Source: an uncultured Desulfuromonadales bacterium (GTDB lineage: Bacteria > Desulfobacterota > Desulfuromonadia > Geobacterales > Pseudopelobacteraceae). From it: a stretch of DNA of 34,436 nucleotides. Numbering within the stretch: the stretch's first letter is position 1; each line of letters begins with the position of its first letter. Below are positions 33,951-34,436 of this stretch, in pieces. Location of the stretch: assembly GCA_903868145.1 (NCBI GenBank), contig CAIPTY010000064.1, positions 1 through 34,436 of the forward strand, read 5' to 3'. The notes beneath the pieces were generated by a model that saw only the letters and a program-made list of their open reading frames with translations, did not search any database and was not told the origin of the DNA. The position numbers were made by a program, and so were the translations under genes.

Positions 33951-34436
33951 ATGAGCCGCATCAAAGTCCAAAAGCAGACGAGCAAGATTAGCAAGCAGTC
34001 ACACACACGCGGACTGCACGTTGTTGCGCTCTTTGAAGGTGCAAAGGGGCTACTGGTTCTCCTAGTGGGTTTCGAGTTACTGACCTACCTCCACAAGGAT
34101 ATCAATGAAGCCGCCATGCATCTGGTAAAACATCTCCACCTCAATCCTGCCAGTCATTATCCACGAATCTTTCTCGACTTGATGGAACATATAGACGATA
34201 CCAAACTCTGGAGCATGGCTCTTGCTGCGGCAATGTACTTTGTTGTGCGCATGATAGAAGCTGTCGGACTGTGGCTGAGAAAAACATGGGCCGAGTGGTT
34301 TGCCGTCCTCACCGGTGGTATGTACGTTCCTGTCGAGATATATGAGGTGGCCAGTAAAGTCACATGGCCAAGAATCACCGTACTTGTTATAAATCTTGGT
34401 GTTGTATCCTACCTGCTGTTTGTACTTATCAAAGAC
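33951..34436 (+). CDS. DUF2127 membrane protein, 3' end beyond the window
   Basis: 162 residues are visible and the frame is still open at the window edge. After a basic N-terminus (about 1-23) comes RGLHVVALFEGAKGLLVLLVG, the DUF2127 opening, with further hydrophobic segments near 88-105 and at the end. The motif RMIEAVGLWLRKTWAEWFAVLTG is characteristic. The function is unknown. ATG 33951 lacks a strong ribosome binding site. It lies 52 bases after the permease and may be co-transcribed. It looks like ordinary genome backbone. Confidence 0.75.
   Translation, partial: MSRIKVQKQTSKISKQSHTRGLHVVALFEGAKGLLVLLVGFELLTYLHKDINEAAMHLVKHLHLNPASHYPRIFLDLMEHIDDTKLWSMALAAAMYFVVRMIEAVGLWLRKTWAEWFAVLTGGMYVPVEIYEVASKVTWPRITVLVINLGVVSYLLFVLIKD

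Noticed and set aside
1-34436. tRNA, rRNA, CRISPR array or attachment sites
   Set aside because: No cloverleaf-like segment, repeat-spacer pattern or flanking att-like repeat was found by eye; an automated scan could still find weak cases.

Overview
The window looks like part of a mobile genomic island of a Gram-negative bacterium. It has an ICE-type (integrative conjugative element) recombination module on the minus strand (about 660-10180), a complete type 1 BREX phage-defence operon on the plus strand (10581-25389), an accessory block (25485-32235) and ordinary envelope genes at the right edge. An IHF-alpha-like gene, an SRAP gene, a DUF2127 gene and moderate GC would fit a Desulfuromonadota (Geobacter-like) host. 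That assignment is inference from protein style, not proof.

Left part: the C-terminal end of an IS4-type transposase abuts a two-repeat protein of unknown function. A leftward gene set follows: AAA ATPase, Bet/RecT annealing protein, Fe-S PD-(D/E)XK nuclease, a tiny membrane protein, RadC, CobS-like AAA ATPase, a WGR-like small protein, a DUF3150 protein, a CobT-like zincin/VWA protein and a DUF3631-like protein. From memory, this recalls the bet-exo-cobS/cobT-radC block of SXT/R391-family ICEs, whose hotspots also carry BREX. Several intergenic hairpins divide the module.

Middle: a divergent region of about 450 bp carries a good sigma70 promoter and a 13-bp direct repeat. It leads into a ribbon-helix-helix gene and then brxA, brxB, brxC, pglX, a DUF2971 gene, a Fic gene, pglZ and brxL, nearly all overlapping or tightly spaced. 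The middle of pglX and the DUF2971 gene are much richer in AT than the rest, suggesting exchange of the target-recognition part and acquisition of cargo. The Lon-like domain of BrxL lacks both residues of the Ser-Lys dyad.

Right part: an AT-rich pair encodes a 1096-residue membrane-anchored protein of unknown family and an ApeA-like HEPN protein whose start overlaps the stop of the first gene. Five small genes follow closely: a 60-residue conserved-looking protein, an IHF-alpha-like protein, a phosphatase-like CX5R protein, a 103-residue unknown and SRAP/YedK. An ABC-2 type exporter pair and a DUF2127 membrane gene cut by the window edge finish the sequence. The membrane protein plus ApeA-like pair, and the DUF2971-Fic insertion in BREX, are the best candidates for undescribed biology.
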